Assembly (NCBI RefSeq): GCF_000012945.1
Contig: NC_007510.1
Span: 3,348,001-3,412,000 of the forward strand
Reading direction: 5' to 3'
DNA: 64,000 nucleotides
Source: Burkholderia lata
GTDB taxonomy: Bacteria; Pseudomonadota; Gammaproteobacteria; Burkholderiales; Burkholderiaceae
Part shown: positions 40,783 through 50,207 of the stretch, piece by piece
Layout: every line of letters starts with the position of its first letter
Numbering within the stretch: the stretch's first letter is position 1
Position numbers and translations under genes: made by a program
Notes under the pieces: model-generated
What the model saw: the letters and a program-made list of their open reading frames with translations, nothing else
Told to the model about the DNA's origin: nothing
Databases searched by the model: none

Positions 40783-41775
40783 TCAGACCACCCCGGCCCC
40801 GTGCGCCTGCAGATCGGCGTGATAGCTCGACCGCACCATCGCGCCGACGGCCGCGTGCGTGAAGCCCATCTTGTACGCCTCTTCCTCGTACATCTTGAAG
40901 GTATCGGGATGCACGTACGCACGCACCGGCAGGTGGTGCTCGGACGGTTGCAGGTACTGGCCGATCGTCAGCATGTCGACGTCGTGCGCGCGCAGGTCGC
41001 GCATCACCTGCAGGATTTCCTCTTCGGTTTCGCCGAGGCCGACCATCAGGCCCGACTTCGTCGCGACGTCCGGATGCAGCGCCTTGAAGTCCTTCAGCAG
41101 CTTCAGCGAGTGCGCGTAGTCCGAACCCGGGCGCGCTTCCTTGTACAGGCGCGGCACCGTTTCGAGGTTGTGGTTCATCACGTCCGGCGGGGCGGCGTTC
41201 AGGATCGAGATCGCGCGGTCGAGACGGCCGCGGAAATCCGGCGTCAGGATCTCGATGCGCGTTTCCGGCGACTGCTCGCGCACTTCGCGGATGCACTCGA
41301 CGAAGTGGCCGGCGCCGCCGTCACGCAGGTCGTCGCGGTCGACGCTCGTGATCACCACGTACTTGAGCTTCAGCGCGCCGATCGTGCGTGCGAGGTTCTT
41401 CGGCTCGTCCGGATCCAGCGGATCGGGACGGCCATGACCGACGTCGCAGAACGGGCAGCGGCGCGTGCACTTGTCGCCCATGATCATGAACGTCGCGGTG
41501 CCCTTGCCGAAGCATTCGCCGATGTTCGGGCAGCTCGCTTCCTCGCACACCGTATGCAGGTTGTGCTCACGCAGGATCGTCTTGATCTCGTTGAAGCGCG
41601 AGCTGCCGGTGGCCGCCTTCACGCGGATCCACTCGGGCTTCTTCAGCTTCTCGATCGGAATGACCTTGATCGGGATGCGCGCCGTCTTCGCCTGCGCCTT
41701 CTGCTTGGCGGTCGGATCGTAGGCAGGGGTCGCGGCCGAATCGGCCAGTGCGGGGGAAGCGGTAACGTCAGTCAT
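40783..41775 (-). CDS. lipA: Lipoyl synthase
   Basis: The 330-residue radical-SAM enzyme carries both iron-sulfur motifs: [12 protein letters not shown] (auxiliary cluster) and CTRRCPFC (SAM cluster). The C-terminal RSSYHA supplies the conserved Ser ligand. LipA inserts two sulfur atoms into protein-bound octanoyl groups of 2-oxoacid dehydrogenases and the glycine cleavage H protein. The first 50 residues are a low-complexity extension typical of Burkholderia. Start overlaps the lipB stop by 8 bases. Confidence 0.98.
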   Translation of the reverse strand: MTDVTASPALADSAATPAYDPTAKQKAQAKTARIPIKVIPIEKLKKPEWIRVKAATGSSRFNEIKTILREHNLHTVCEEASCPNIGECFGKGTATFMIMGDKCTRRCPFCDVGHGRPDPLDPDEPKNLARTIGALKLKYVVITSVDRDDLRDGGAGHFVECIREVREQSPETRIEILTPDFRGRLDRAISILNAAPPDVMNHNLETVPRLYKEARPGSDYAHSLKLLKDFKALHPDVATKSGLMVGLGETEEEILQVMRDLRAHDVDMLTIGQYLQPSEHHLPVRAYVHPDTFKMYEEEAYKMGFTHAAVGAMVRSSYHADLQAHGAGVV

Positions 41776-42526
41776 TCGAATGTTGTTCCAGTGCCTGCGG
41801 CTTGTCGGCGGCCGCGGATGCGCCGTCGAGGTTGGCGATCAGACGGCGCACCAGCGTGTGGGCGACGTCGTTCCAGTCGGCGGCAACCTCGAGGCTCGCC
41901 ATGTCGACAGTTTCCAGTCCGGCATAGCCGCACGGGTTGATCGCAAGAAACGGGCGCAGATCCATCTTCACGTTCAGGCTCAGCCCGTGATAGCTGCAGC
42001 CGTTGCGGATCTTCAGGCCGAGGGCCGCGATTTTCGCGCCCTCGTGCACGCCGGATGCCACGTAGATCCCGGGCGCACCCGCCTTGCGGACCGAAGCGAG
42101 ATTATACGCCGCGAGGGTTTCGATCACGGCCTCCTCGATCTTCGTCACCAGCGTGCGCACCATCAGCTTGCGCCGGCGCAGGTCCAGCAGCAGGTACGCG
42201 ACGATCTGGCCGGGGCCGTGATAAGTGATTTGCCCCCCGCGGTCGACCTTCACGAGCGGCACGCCGCTGTCGGCCACCAGCAGGTGGGACGGGTCGCCGG
42301 CCTGGCCGAGCGTGTAGACGGGCGGGTGCTCGACCAGCCAGATCTCGTCGCCGGTGTCGGCCGTGCGCGCGTCGGTGAACGCGCGCATCGCGTCGAAGCT
42401 CGCCTCGTAGGTCTCGACACCCCGCCAGCGCACGGTGACCGGCGGGGCCGGCTGATCCGGGGACCCGGCGGGCGATGCGGAAACGGCAACAGGCGTAGAC
42501 ACGATGGAAACCGGCGAAACGGACAT
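41768..42526 (-). CDS. lipB: Octanoyl-ACP:protein N-octanoyltransferase
   Basis: The 252-residue transferase has the LipB core: [61 protein letters not shown] (catalytic Lys in AKIAALG) and NPCGYAGL with the nucleophilic Cys. It transfers octanoate from ACP to the apo-proteins later modified by LipA. It is followed by lipA with overlapping stop and start, so one mRNA is likely. Confidence 0.97.
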   Translation of the reverse strand: MSVSPVSIVSTPVAVSASPAGSPDQPAPPVTVRWRGVETYEASFDAMRAFTDARTADTGDEIWLVEHPPVYTLGQAGDPSHLLVADSGVPLVKVDRGGQITYHGPGQIVAYLLLDLRRRKLMVRTLVTKIEEAVIETLAAYNLASVRKAGAPGIYVASGVHEGAKIAALGLKIRNGCSYHGLSLNVKMDLRPFLAINPCGYAGLETVDMASLEVAADWNDVAHTLVRRLIANLDGASAAADKPQALEQHSND

Positions 42527-42610
42527 GGGCGGTAGTTTACCGAAAACCCGTGGGTCTCGCCGGCCTTGGAGAGGGGACGGATCGCCGGTATCCGTCGGAG
42601 GAAATAGTGG

Positions 42611-42937
42611 TCAGACGGTGCGCCATCCGTCATGGAGCAGCGCGGTCACGCGTTCGCGCAGCCGTGCCAGCCCGCCGAGCGCGACTTCCCGGGGCGGCCG
42701 CGATACCGAGAACGCCACGCACGCGCCCTCGCGACCTTCCGCGCTGAGCCACAGCCGCTCGCCGCGGCGCAGCTTCAGCGTCTCGCCGTCGACCAGGAAG
42801 TAGTCGTCGACGTCGTTGCTGCGCGTCGCCCACACCGGCCCGCACTGCACCACCAGCCGCGTGCTGCGTTGTACCTTCATCGGCACGGTTTCGCCCGCGG
42901 GGATTTCGAACGTGATGCTTGAAGAAATTTCTTGCAT
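42611..42937 (-). CDS. DUF2917 family protein
   Basis: The 108-residue protein has a cupin-like small beta domain (FEIPAGETVPMKVQRSTRLVVQCGPVWATRS, VDGETLKLRRGERLWLSAEG) typical of DUF2917 in Burkholderiales. The ATG at 42937 has GGAG upstream; an in-frame TTG 5 codons earlier contains that site. It is divergent from the LysR gene at 43040, a usual arrangement for this family. Function unknown. Confidence 0.8.
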   Translation of the reverse strand: MQEISSSITFEIPAGETVPMKVQRSTRLVVQCGPVWATRSNDVDDYFLVDGETLKLRRGERLWLSAEGREGACVAFSVSRPPREVALGGLARLRERVTALLHDGWRTV

Positions 42938-43039
42938 GATCGACTCCGCCAATAAGTGCTTCGATGGCTACAATCGTAGTCACTTCAAGGCGTCTGACAA
43001 AACGACCAATTTTCACGTCGATGTGAGGAAAATTAGCAA

Positions 43040-44026
43040 ATGGACCTCCGCCAGCTACCTGCGCTGAACGCGATTCGCGCGTTCGAAGCCGCCGCCCGTC
43101 ACGAGAATTTCTCGCGCGCCGCCGACGAGCTGTACGTCACGCACGGCGCGGTCAGCCACCAGGTACGCGCGCTCGAGGAGGAGCTCGGCGTGCAGCTGTT
43201 CACGCGCAACGGCAAGCGGCTGTGCCTGACCGACGCCGGCATGCGCTACGCGCAGCAGATCCGCACCGCGCTGATGGTGATCGCCGATGCGACCCGCGAC
43301 GTGCGCGCGAGCGACCGCGACCGACGGCTCGTGGTGTCGATGCTGTCGTCGTTCGCCGCGCGCTTCATCACGCCGCGCATCGGCACGTTCATCGAGCGGC
43401 ATCCGGAAATCGACGTCGAGCTGCAGTCGACCAACTCGCTCACCGATTTCGCACGCGACGACGTCGACATCGCGATCCGCTTTGGTCAGGGCAACTATCC
43501 GGGGCTCCATGTCGAGCCGCTGTTCGACGAGGTGTTCTTTCCGGCGTGCGCGCCGACGCTCAATGGCGGCAAGCTGCCGCAAACGCCCGCCGATCTCGCG
43601 CACTACAACCTGCTGCGCTCGGACGACGAGCTGTGGCGGCCGTGGTTCGACGCGGCCGGGCTCAAGACGCTGACCGAGCCGAAACGGGGGATTCTGTACC
43701 AGGATTCGTCGAACCTGCTGCTGGCCGCGATCGACGGCCAGGGCATCGCGCTGGTGCGCCGCTCGCTCGCGGTGCACGACCTGCTCGACGGGCGCATCGT
43801 GCGCCTGTTCGACATCGACGGGCCGAGCCCGTGGCACTATTTTTTCGTGTGTCCGCCGCCGCTCCTGAACACGCCGCGCGTGCAGGCGTTCAGGACCTGG
43901 CTGCTTCAGGAAGTCGCCGAATACAAGCGGCTGTGCGACGAGCTGGACGCGCGGCGCGCGGCGGGGAAGACCCCCGCCGAGTGCGCGCAGGAAGGAGGCT
44001 GGAAAGCGCTTAGAGTACGACCTTGA
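43040..44026 (+). CDS. LysR-type regulator of the GcvA group
   Basis: The 328-residue LTTR starts MDLRQLPALNAIRAFEAAARHENFSRAADELYVTHGAVSHQVRALEEELG, the classic GcvA/AmpR-like N terminus. The effector domain includes RLVVSMLSSFAARFITPRI and DDVDIAIRFGQGNYPGL. No glycine-cleavage or beta-lactamase gene is adjacent, so the target is unknown; the divergent DUF2917 gene is a candidate. Its last 17 bases overlap the convergent ybeD gene. Confidence 0.9.
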   Translation: MDLRQLPALNAIRAFEAAARHENFSRAADELYVTHGAVSHQVRALEEELGVQLFTRNGKRLCLTDAGMRYAQQIRTALMVIADATRDVRASDRDRRLVVSMLSSFAARFITPRIGTFIERHPEIDVELQSTNSLTDFARDDVDIAIRFGQGNYPGLHVEPLFDEVFFPACAPTLNGGKLPQTPADLAHYNLLRSDDELWRPWFDAAGLKTLTEPKRGILYQDSSNLLLAAIDGQGIALVRRSLAVHDLLDGRIVRLFDIDGPSPWHYFFVCPPPLLNTPRVQAFRTWLLQEVAEYKRLCDELDARRAAGKTPAECAQEGGWKALRVRP

Positions 44027-44321
44027 CCATCGGATGGCCGGTCAGTGCGCGGTAGATGTTGTCGAGCTGTTCCTGGCTCGTCGCCCGCACGGTGATCGTG
44101 AGGCCCGTGTAATTACCGCCGCTCGACGCGCGCTCCTCGATCTTCTCGACATCGATCTCGTTGTCGTGAACCGCGACGACCTTGAAGATCGTGTCCTTGA
44201 ACTCGGGGTGCGCCTTGCCCATGATCTTGATCGGGAAATCGCACGGGAACTCCAGCAGCGACTCCTTCCGGGTATCGATCGCGCCGGTCACCTCGATGGT
44301 TTTGGTCGGTTCGCTCATCAT
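44010..44321 (-). CDS. ybeD: YbeD/DUF493 family protein
   Basis: The 103-residue ACT-like protein has SLLEFPCDFPIKIMGK at the N terminus, GNYTGLTITVRATSQEQLDNIYRALTGHPMVKVVL at the C terminus, and the family's usual length. It often lies near lipB, as here (about 2 kb away). Its start overlaps the D-amino acid transaminase stop by 4 bases, so the two are coupled. Role unproven; a regulatory function in lipoate metabolism has been suggested from gene context. Confidence 0.9.
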   Translation of the reverse strand: MMSEPTKTIEVTGAIDTRKESLLEFPCDFPIKIMGKAHPEFKDTIFKVVAVHDNEIDVEKIEERASSGGNYTGLTITVRATSQEQLDNIYRALTGHPMVKVVL

Positions 44322-45244
44322 TTGCTCCGGGTTAGGTCAAACTGTTCAAACTCGCGCGCTTTCGCGCGCTGGTACGCGTCATACAACGCCGCGAACACGG
44401 GGCCCGGCTTGCCGCCCTGCACGGGCAGATCGTCGAGCGACGTGACGGGCAGCACTTCCTTCGTGGCCGACGTGATCATGATTTCGTCGGCTGCGCGCAA
44501 CTCCACTTCGCTGATCTCGCGTGCAACGAACGGAATCTTGCATTCGTCGGCCAGCTCCTCGATCAGCGCGTAGCGGATCCCCTCGAGGATCTTGTTGCTG
44601 CGCGGCGGCGCAAGCAGCTCGCCGTTCTTCACGATCCACACGTTCGACGACGAACCTTCCGTCAGGTTGCCGTCGCGCAGCTGCAGCGTCTCGAACGCAT
44701 CGCGTTCGGCCGCATGCTGCGCCATCAGCACGTTGCCGAGCAGCGAGATCGACTTGATGTCGCAATGCAGCCAGCGACGATCCTCGGCCGTCACGCAGCG
44801 CACACCCTGCGCGCGTTCTTCGGCGGACGGCAGGCGCAGCGGGCTCGTCATCACGAACACCGTCGGCACCGCGTTCGCCGGGAACGCGTGGCCGCGCTTC
44901 GCGACACCGCGCGTCACCTGCAGGTAGACGAGCGCGTTGCCTTCGCCGAGCCCTTCGGCATTCGCCGCGACGACGCGCTCGATCAGCGCACGCCAGCCCG
45001 CGTCGTCGTGCGGGCTCGCGATGCCGATCTTCTTCAGGCTGCGCTCGAGCCGGGCCAGATGCTGCTCGATCCGGAACGGCACGTGCGCGCCGTCGTGCGC
45101 ATAAACGGGGACGACTTCATACACGCCGTCGCCGAAGATGAACCCGCGGTCGAGCACCGGTACACGGGCTTCCGACAGCGGCACCATTTCCTCCTGCGAC
45201 GACACGCTGAGGTAGACGATCGGTTCAAATTCGGCTTGGCTCAT
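44318..45244 (-). CDS. dat: Class IV PLP aminotransferase, D-amino acid transaminase type
   Basis: The 308-residue fold type IV enzyme shows VPVLDRGFIFGDGVYEVVPVY (N-terminal motif), the PLP Lys in CDIKSISLLGNVLMAQ, NLTEGSSSNVWIVKNGEL and EIMITSATKEVLPVTSLD. D-alanine/D-glutamate transamination is the likely activity; branched-chain or aminodeoxychorismate lyase activity cannot be ruled out by sequence alone. The neighbouring D-alanyl-D-alanine carboxypeptidase gene, 48 bases upstream on the same strand, fits a D-amino acid role. Confidence 0.9.
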   Translation of the reverse strand: MSQAEFEPIVYLSVSSQEEMVPLSEARVPVLDRGFIFGDGVYEVVPVYAHDGAHVPFRIEQHLARLERSLKKIGIASPHDDAGWRALIERVVAANAEGLGEGNALVYLQVTRGVAKRGHAFPANAVPTVFVMTSPLRLPSAEERAQGVRCVTAEDRRWLHCDIKSISLLGNVLMAQHAAERDAFETLQLRDGNLTEGSSSNVWIVKNGELLAPPRSNKILEGIRYALIEELADECKIPFVAREISEVELRAADEIMITSATKEVLPVTSLDDLPVQGGKPGPVFAALYDAYQRAKAREFEQFDLTRSK

Positions 45245-45292
45245 AGCTATGACAGATGGGGATGAAGTCGTAAAAACAAAGGCCCGTCGTGC

Positions 45293-46606
45293 TTACTTCT
45301 TCTTGCTGAACATCAGCAGGATCGAGTCCCAGATACGCCCGAAGATACCCGCTTCCGGCACGGCCTGCAGTGCCACAACCGGGAATTCGGACAGCGTCTT
45401 GCCGTCGGCGACGATCTTCACGGTGCCGACCTGCTGGCCTTCCGCGAGCGGCGCGATCAGCGGCGCATTGACGTCGACTTCCGTCTTGATCTTGTCGCCG
45501 AGGCCGCGCGGCACGGTCGCCCACTGGTCGCCCTTCACGCCGACCTGCACGGTGTTTTCCTTGCCCTTGTAGATGCGCGGCGTCGACATCGCCTGGCCGC
45601 CCTTGAACAGGCGCACCGAATCGAACGCGCTGTAGCCGTAGTTCAGCATCTTCATGCTGTCCTGCGTGCGCTCGCCTTCCTTCTGCTCGCCCATCATCAC
45701 CGACACCAGGCGGCGCTGGCCGTCCACACCCGGGATCGCGCGCTTCGCCGACGCGATCAGGCAGTAGCCGGCCGCTTGCGTATGGCCCGTCTTCAGGCCG
45801 TCGACCGTCGGGTCGAGCCACAGCAGGCGGTTGCGGTTGCCCTGGCGGATGTTGTTGTACTTGAATTCCTTCTCCGAGAAGATGCTGTAGTACTGCGGAA
45901 AATCGCGGATCAGGTGCGCGGACAGCTTCGCGAGGTCGCCGGCCGTCGTGTAGTGGTTCGGGTCGGGCATGCCGTTCACGTCGGCGAAGTGCGTGCCCTT
46001 CATGCCGAGGCGCGCAGCCTCGTCGTTCATCAACGTGACGAACTGCCCTTCGCTGCCGCCCACGAGTTCGGCCAGCGCGATCGCGGCGTCGTTGCCCGAC
46101 TGGATGATCATCCCGTACACGAGGTCGTGCACGGACACCGGCTTGTTCGCCTCGATGAACATGCGCGACTCGTCGCGGCCGACGCGGCGCACGGCCTCGC
46201 TCGGCGTGACGATCTGCTCCATCGAGATCTTCTTCTTGTCGAGCGCCTCGAACACGAGGTACGCGGTCATCAGCTTCGTCAGCGACGCGGGCTCGACGCG
46301 TTCATCGGCATTGCCCGACGCGAGCACCGTGTTGCTGGTCGCATCGACGAGCACCCACGAGCGCGCATTCACGCCCGGCGGCGGTACGGCGCCCGGCATG
46401 TAGGTCGCGGGCGCGCCGGTGAACTGCTCGGTGGCGGCCGGCGCCGCATGCGCGGCCTTGGCCTTGGCGGCCGGCTTCGCCTCGGCGACGACGATCGTCG
46501 ACGCGAGCGCGACGGGCAGCATCACGCCGAGCGCGACGTTGCGCGCGGCGGTGCCGAAGGCGATGGAGGAAGCGAGGGACTTGAGGCCTTGGGGAGACAG
46601 ACGCAT
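45293..46606 (-). CDS. dacC: D-alanyl-D-alanine carboxypeptidase (PBP5/6 type)
   Basis: The 437-residue exported enzyme has all penicillin-binding motifs: EPASLTKLMTAY (SxxK), IQSGNDAAIAL (SxN) and VDGLKTGHTQAAGYC (KTG). A C-terminal beta domain and the amphipathic anchor FGRIWDSILLMFSKKK follow. It trims the terminal D-Ala of peptidoglycan side chains. The N-terminal signal is long with an Ala/Lys-rich stretch. The start at 46606 is the first Met before the signal; a longer open frame upstream has no homology. The dacA/dacC distinction cannot be made from sequence here. Confidence 0.93.
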   Translation of the reverse strand: MRLSPQGLKSLASSIAFGTAARNVALGVMLPVALASTIVVAEAKPAAKAKAAHAAPAATEQFTGAPATYMPGAVPPPGVNARSWVLVDATSNTVLASGNADERVEPASLTKLMTAYLVFEALDKKKISMEQIVTPSEAVRRVGRDESRMFIEANKPVSVHDLVYGMIIQSGNDAAIALAELVGGSEGQFVTLMNDEAARLGMKGTHFADVNGMPDPNHYTTAGDLAKLSAHLIRDFPQYYSIFSEKEFKYNNIRQGNRNRLLWLDPTVDGLKTGHTQAAGYCLIASAKRAIPGVDGQRRLVSVMMGEQKEGERTQDSMKMLNYGYSAFDSVRLFKGGQAMSTPRIYKGKENTVQVGVKGDQWATVPRGLGDKIKTEVDVNAPLIAPLAEGQQVGTVKIVADGKTLSEFPVVALQAVPEAGIFGRIWDSILLMFSKKK

Positions 46607-47093
46607 GATCGATTCAGGCTGATGGCAGAAAGTGCGGTGCGAAACGCGCAGGGTTGAACGGCAAGGCGGCGGGCGTTTCGGGCACTCGCCCGAAATCGTC
46701 GGGCGACGCGAAACGCGCCGGTTGGACTCGTGCGGACGCGTTCGGTTCGCGGCCGTCGCGAGCGGGCGGACAGGCGGCGAAACGAGCGCCGCAATGGGCC
46801 CAGCCGGGCCGCGGGCGACGCGGAATCCGGCCATTATACGTGGCCGCGCAGGGCGTTTTCGCGAACCTGACGCCGGACAGTTGCACATCCGCATCGGGTG
46901 CAGGGTGACGGCAAGCTGCACGTCATCGCACGCGAAGGTGTGCGAAAGGCATGCGCAGGCGAGGTGGAAGTCGGATTGCGCCGCACGCTGCGGCGCGATG
47001 TCGCGCGGGGAGAACGCGCGTCCGGCGTGGGCCGGAGATCCTGTGTGAGAGGCGACGCGGGCTGCCGGCGTTACGCCGGCCCCCGCGCACTGG
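46607..47093. other. Intergenic stretch upstream of dac, with a TATAAT box
   Basis: The 487 bases between dac and the hydrolase gene hold no supported gene. A perfect minus-strand -10 box (TATAAT) is at 46833-46838, about 230 bases before the dac start; the -35 is poor. The remaining part is GC-rich and without clear repeats. Confidence 0.5.
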
Positions 47094-47738
47094 CTAGCGC
47101 CAGGCGTCGACGATGATGCGCTTCAGCACGTGCAGCTTGCGATGCAGGAAATGCTCGGCACCGGGGATCACGACGACCGGCAGCTCCTGCGGCCGCGCCC
47201 AGTCGTACACGGAAGCGATCGGCACCGTGTCGTCGGTTTCGCCGTGGATCACGAGCGTGTTCTCCGGCACGTCGGCCACCTGCCAGCGGCTCGCGGCCGT
47301 GCCGACGAACACCATCCGCTCGATCGTCTCGCCCGCGTCGCGCAACCGCTTCGCGACGTGCGACAGCACGAAGGTGCCGAACGAGAAGCCCGCGAGCACG
47401 AGCGGCAGGTCCGCATACGCGGGCTGCGCACGCATGTGCGCGAGCACCGCGAGCAGGTCGTCGGCCTCGCCGGTGCCGTTGTCGTGCACGCCATCGGTCG
47501 CGCCGACGCCGCGGAAGTTCGACCGGAACACGACGTAGTTCAACTGCACGAGCGTGCGCGCGAGGGTTTGCGCGACCTTGTTGTCCATCGTGCCGCCGAA
47601 CAGCGGATGCGGATGCGCGACCAGCGCGATGCCGCGCGGCGCGGCGCCGCTTTCGCGCACGGCGTCGGGAAGGTCGACCGCGATTTCGATCTGCCCGACC
47701 GGGCCCGCGATCAGCGACTTCTGCGTATGAACGTTCAT
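47094..47738 (-). CDS. Alpha/beta hydrolase (CocE/dienelactone-like small hydrolase)
   Basis: The 214-residue protein has the short alpha/beta hydrolase layout: ALVAHPHPLFGGTMDNKVAQTLA, YVVFRSNFRGVGATDGVHDNG, nucleophile elbow LAGFSFGTFV, Asp in HGETDDTVP and His in GAEHFLHRKL. The triad is complete. Proteins of this group are broadly conserved and their substrate is unknown. It follows the ferredoxin gene by 13 bases on the same strand. Confidence 0.88.
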   Translation of the reverse strand: MNVHTQKSLIAGPVGQIEIAVDLPDAVRESGAAPRGIALVAHPHPLFGGTMDNKVAQTLARTLVQLNYVVFRSNFRGVGATDGVHDNGTGEADDLLAVLAHMRAQPAYADLPLVLAGFSFGTFVLSHVAKRLRDAGETIERMVFVGTAASRWQVADVPENTLVIHGETDDTVPIASVYDWARPQELPVVVIPGAEHFLHRKLHVLKRIIVDAWR

Positions 47739-47751
47739 TCGGCCGGCCCGC

Positions 47752-48069
47752 TCAGATCTTCAGGCGGTCGACGACCTTGCCGTCGCGCAGGTGCGATTCG
47801 ACGATCTCGTCGATGTCGGCCTGGTCGACGTACGTGTACCACGTGCCTTCCGGATACACGACCATCACGGGCCCTTCCTCGCAGCGGTCGAGGCAGCCGG
47901 CCTTGTTGATGCGAACCTTGCCGGGCCCCGCGAGGCCGAGTTCCTTCACGCGCTTTTTCGCGTATTCCTGCATGCTCTGCGCGTCGCATTGCGCGCAGCT
48001 CGGGCGCTCGGCGCCCGGTTCGCGCTGGTTCAGGCAGAAGAAGACGTGGTGCTGGTAGTAGGAATCCAT
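47752..48069 (-). CDS. Thioredoxin-like [2Fe-2S] ferredoxin
   Basis: The 105-residue protein has four cysteines in the arrangement of thioredoxin-like 2Fe-2S ferredoxins: FFCLNQREPGAERPSCAQ near the N terminus and KAGCLDRCEEGPVMVVYPEG in the second half. These are small electron carriers related to the NuoE C-terminal domain. The ATG at 48069 was chosen because homology starts at MDSYYQHHVFFC; the open frame further upstream runs into the palindromic repeat. Confidence 0.9.
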   Translation of the reverse strand: MDSYYQHHVFFCLNQREPGAERPSCAQCDAQSMQEYAKKRVKELGLAGPGKVRINKAGCLDRCEEGPVMVVYPEGTWYTYVDQADIDEIVESHLRDGKVVDRLKI

Positions 48070-48140
48070 GATGGTGACGAGCGGCCCGGCGCGAGGCCGT
48101 GCGGAAAGAGGGGTGGTTGCCGCTGCGCGGGGCAGCGGGC

Positions 48141-48300
48141 GTGTAGTGTTCGGTGCCAAGCGGCGCTTATGTGCTAGCGGATTCGTGCTCGGGGCAAGGC
48201 GCAAACCGCAGCGATGCCTGGTGGCATCGCGAGGATTTGCAACGCGGCCACGGGCGCGAAGGCGCCGCACATAAGTGCCGATTGGTGCCGAACACTGCAC
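48141..48300. repeat. 160-bp near-palindrome between ferredoxin and VanZ genes
   Basis: The two 80-base halves are inverted copies of each other. The outer arms (48141-48174 and 48267-48300) match at 29 of 34 positions. The centre is a perfect hairpin (GCGATGCC-TGGT-GGCATCGC, 48211-48230), and the middle parts pair less well. All arms share one centre (48220.5). It may be a dispersed miniature inverted-repeat element, or a very long hairpin in RNA of the region. No target duplication is evident at its edges. Confidence 0.75.
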
Positions 48301-48374
48301 TCATGCGGACGATTATAGCGAGCGGCGCGCACGGCTGCCCGCGATACGGCCGCCGCGTGGCCCTGACCACCACG

Positions 48375-49526
48375 TCAGCGGCGCAACACGGCCGGCAGCC
48401 ACGCATGCTCGACGCGCTGGCCGAGCCAGATCAGCGCCGCGTAGGGCCAGATCCACGCGAGCCAGCGCGCGAGGCTGTTGAAGTGCACGTAGCGGCCCTG
48501 CCGCCAGCCCGACAGCGTGAAGTCGAAGAACGGATTGACCGGCAGCAGGTTCACGAGCGCCACGCCGGCCAGCAGCGCGAGCGCCGCAAGCGTCGCGCGC
48601 CACGTCGCCGGCACGTGCAGCGCGACGAGCGCGGCCGCGAAGCCGAGCTCGATCCCGAGCCGCGCGCCGGGCGTCGCCCACACGACGACGAGGCCGGTGG
48701 CCGACTGCATGAACGTCGCGGCCGCCTTCAGCACGAGCGTCGCGGCGACGAGCGCGATCAGGAGCCGGATGCGCGGCGCGCGCGGCCGCATCGCGAGCGA
48801 TGCGATCGTCAGCGCGGCGAACAGCATCAACCCGCCGAGCGCGGCCTCCCACCCGGAGTCGGACAGCCAGCCGTCGACGCGCTCCGGCCATTCGCCCACC
48901 CGCCACGCGGCCGGCAGCCACGCGAGCAGCGCGTCCTGCATCGACGCGTCGGCGCGCTCCCACAACGCAGCCGGCCAGTCGCCGATGCCGAACAGGAACG
49001 GCGACGGAAACAGGATCGCGAAGGGCCACAGCCCGGCGAGCAGCAACGGCGTCGCGCCGTCGTCCTCGAACCACGCGAAGCGCAGCCGGCGCAGCGCGCC
49101 GCGATCGAGCAGTGCACCGGTGGCCGGCGCGACGAGCGCCGCGCCCAGCAGCGCGCCGAGCGCGTTGGCCGCGAGATCGAGATTCGACGCGACGCGCGTC
49201 GGCAAGTAGGTTTGCAGCGCTTCCATCGAGCCCGACAACAGCACGCCGAGCCCGGCCGCGATCAGCGTCGCGGCCACGCCGCGCCAGCGCGGGTGCAACG
49301 CGAGCACGGCGAGCGCGCCGAACGGCAGGTAGCCGAGCACGTTCGTGACCACGTCGAAGGCGGTCACGTAGCGCTGCATCGGCGCGAACAGGTAGTCGAA
49401 CGGCCCGATGCCGAGCGACACCCAGCCTTCGAACGGATACAGCGATGCGTAGACGATGAGTGCCGCGTAAGCGGCAAAGGCCTGCCGCGCGAGCGGCGAT
49501 GCACGAGGGGTGCCGGTCGCGCTCAT
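48375..49526 (-). CDS. VanZ-family membrane protein
   Basis: The 383-residue polytopic protein has about 10 hydrophobic segments. The N-terminal part carries the VanZ pattern YASLYPFEGW, FDVVTNVLGYLPFGALAVL and GSMEALQTYLPTRVASNLDLAANALGALLG; the C-terminal part repeats a similar layout (NLLPVNPFFDFTLSGWRQGRYVHFNSLARWLAW). The biochemical role of VanZ domains outside glycopeptide resistance is unknown. It is the last gene of the MCE operon, 19 bases after the lipoprotein gene. Confidence 0.88.
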   Translation of the reverse strand: MSATGTPRASPLARQAFAAYAALIVYASLYPFEGWVSLGIGPFDYLFAPMQRYVTAFDVVTNVLGYLPFGALAVLALHPRWRGVAATLIAAGLGVLLSGSMEALQTYLPTRVASNLDLAANALGALLGAALVAPATGALLDRGALRRLRFAWFEDDGATPLLLAGLWPFAILFPSPFLFGIGDWPAALWERADASMQDALLAWLPAAWRVGEWPERVDGWLSDSGWEAALGGLMLFAALTIASLAMRPRAPRIRLLIALVAATLVLKAAATFMQSATGLVVVWATPGARLGIELGFAAALVALHVPATWRATLAALALLAGVALVNLLPVNPFFDFTLSGWRQGRYVHFNSLARWLAWIWPYAALIWLGQRVEHAWLPAVLRR

Positions 49527-49545
49527 CGCGGCTGCGCGGCACGCG

Positions 49546-50169
49546 TCACGGCGTGCCCGCGTACGCCTGCATGCCGACCCACGCGGCGATCTGCGACACG
49601 AGCTGGTCGCTCGCCGTCGCGAGCGCGCGGGCGCCGCCCGCCGCGTCGGGCGTGCTCGACGGCGCGCGTGCAACGAACGTGCGCTGGCCGAGCACCTTGC
49701 CGTCGAGCGTCAGCGTCGCGCGCGCGGTGACGGCGCCGTGGCTCTGCGACTGGCCGTCGAACACCTGTTCGAATTCGTTCAGGTCGACCTTGAGCGTCGG
49801 CGCGCGCACGCCGTCGGACCCTTCGAGCACCGTGCCGCGCGACGACAGCGCGCCGCGCAGCCGCTGCGTGAGCAGTTGTGCGGGCGGCGCGGTCCAGCGG
49901 CTGTCGCGATAGACGGCCACGTGCTGCGCGTCCACGTACGCGAGGCGGTAGGCGAACTTGTCGGAGTCGAGCGCGTCGGGCGCGGCGACGTCGAGCACCT
50001 TCAGCGCGGGGCCCGGGCCCGCGGTCACGACCGACGTGGCCGGCCCGAGGTCATAGCGGACATTCGACAGCACCGCGCTGTTGCCGGCGCAGCCGGCCGC
50101 GAGCGACAGCGTCAGCACGGCAAGCGCGGCCGCGGCGGGACGCAGCGCGCGGTCAAGGATTCGTGGCAT
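49546..50169 (-). CDS. ABC-type transport auxiliary lipoprotein (PqiC-like)
   Basis: The 207-residue lipoprotein has signal AVLTLSLAAGC and a mature domain with YDLGPATS, VAVYRDSRWTAPPAQLLTQRLRGAL and ARATLTLDGKVLGQRTFVARAPS, the pattern of PqiC/YmbA-type auxiliary lipoproteins of MCE systems. It likely sits in the outer membrane as partner of the MCE protein. I prefer the ATG at 50169 (AGGA 7 bases upstream); a GTG at 50211 overlapping the upstream stop is possible and would lengthen the signal. Confidence 0.88.
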   Translation of the reverse strand: MPRILDRALRPAAAALAVLTLSLAAGCAGNSAVLSNVRYDLGPATSVVTAGPGPALKVLDVAAPDALDSDKFAYRLAYVDAQHVAVYRDSRWTAPPAQLLTQRLRGALSSRGTVLEGSDGVRAPTLKVDLNEFEQVFDGQSQSHGAVTARATLTLDGKVLGQRTFVARAPSSTPDAAGGARALATASDQLVSQIAAWVGMQAYAGTP

Positions 50170-50207
50170 GGCGTGTTCCTGCATGATGTTTCCGGTTTCG
50201 ATGGGTA

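Noticed and set aside
48153..49730. 525-codon plus-strand frame opposite the VanZ gene
   Set aside because: Begins inside the palindromic repeat and is antisense to a well-supported membrane protein.
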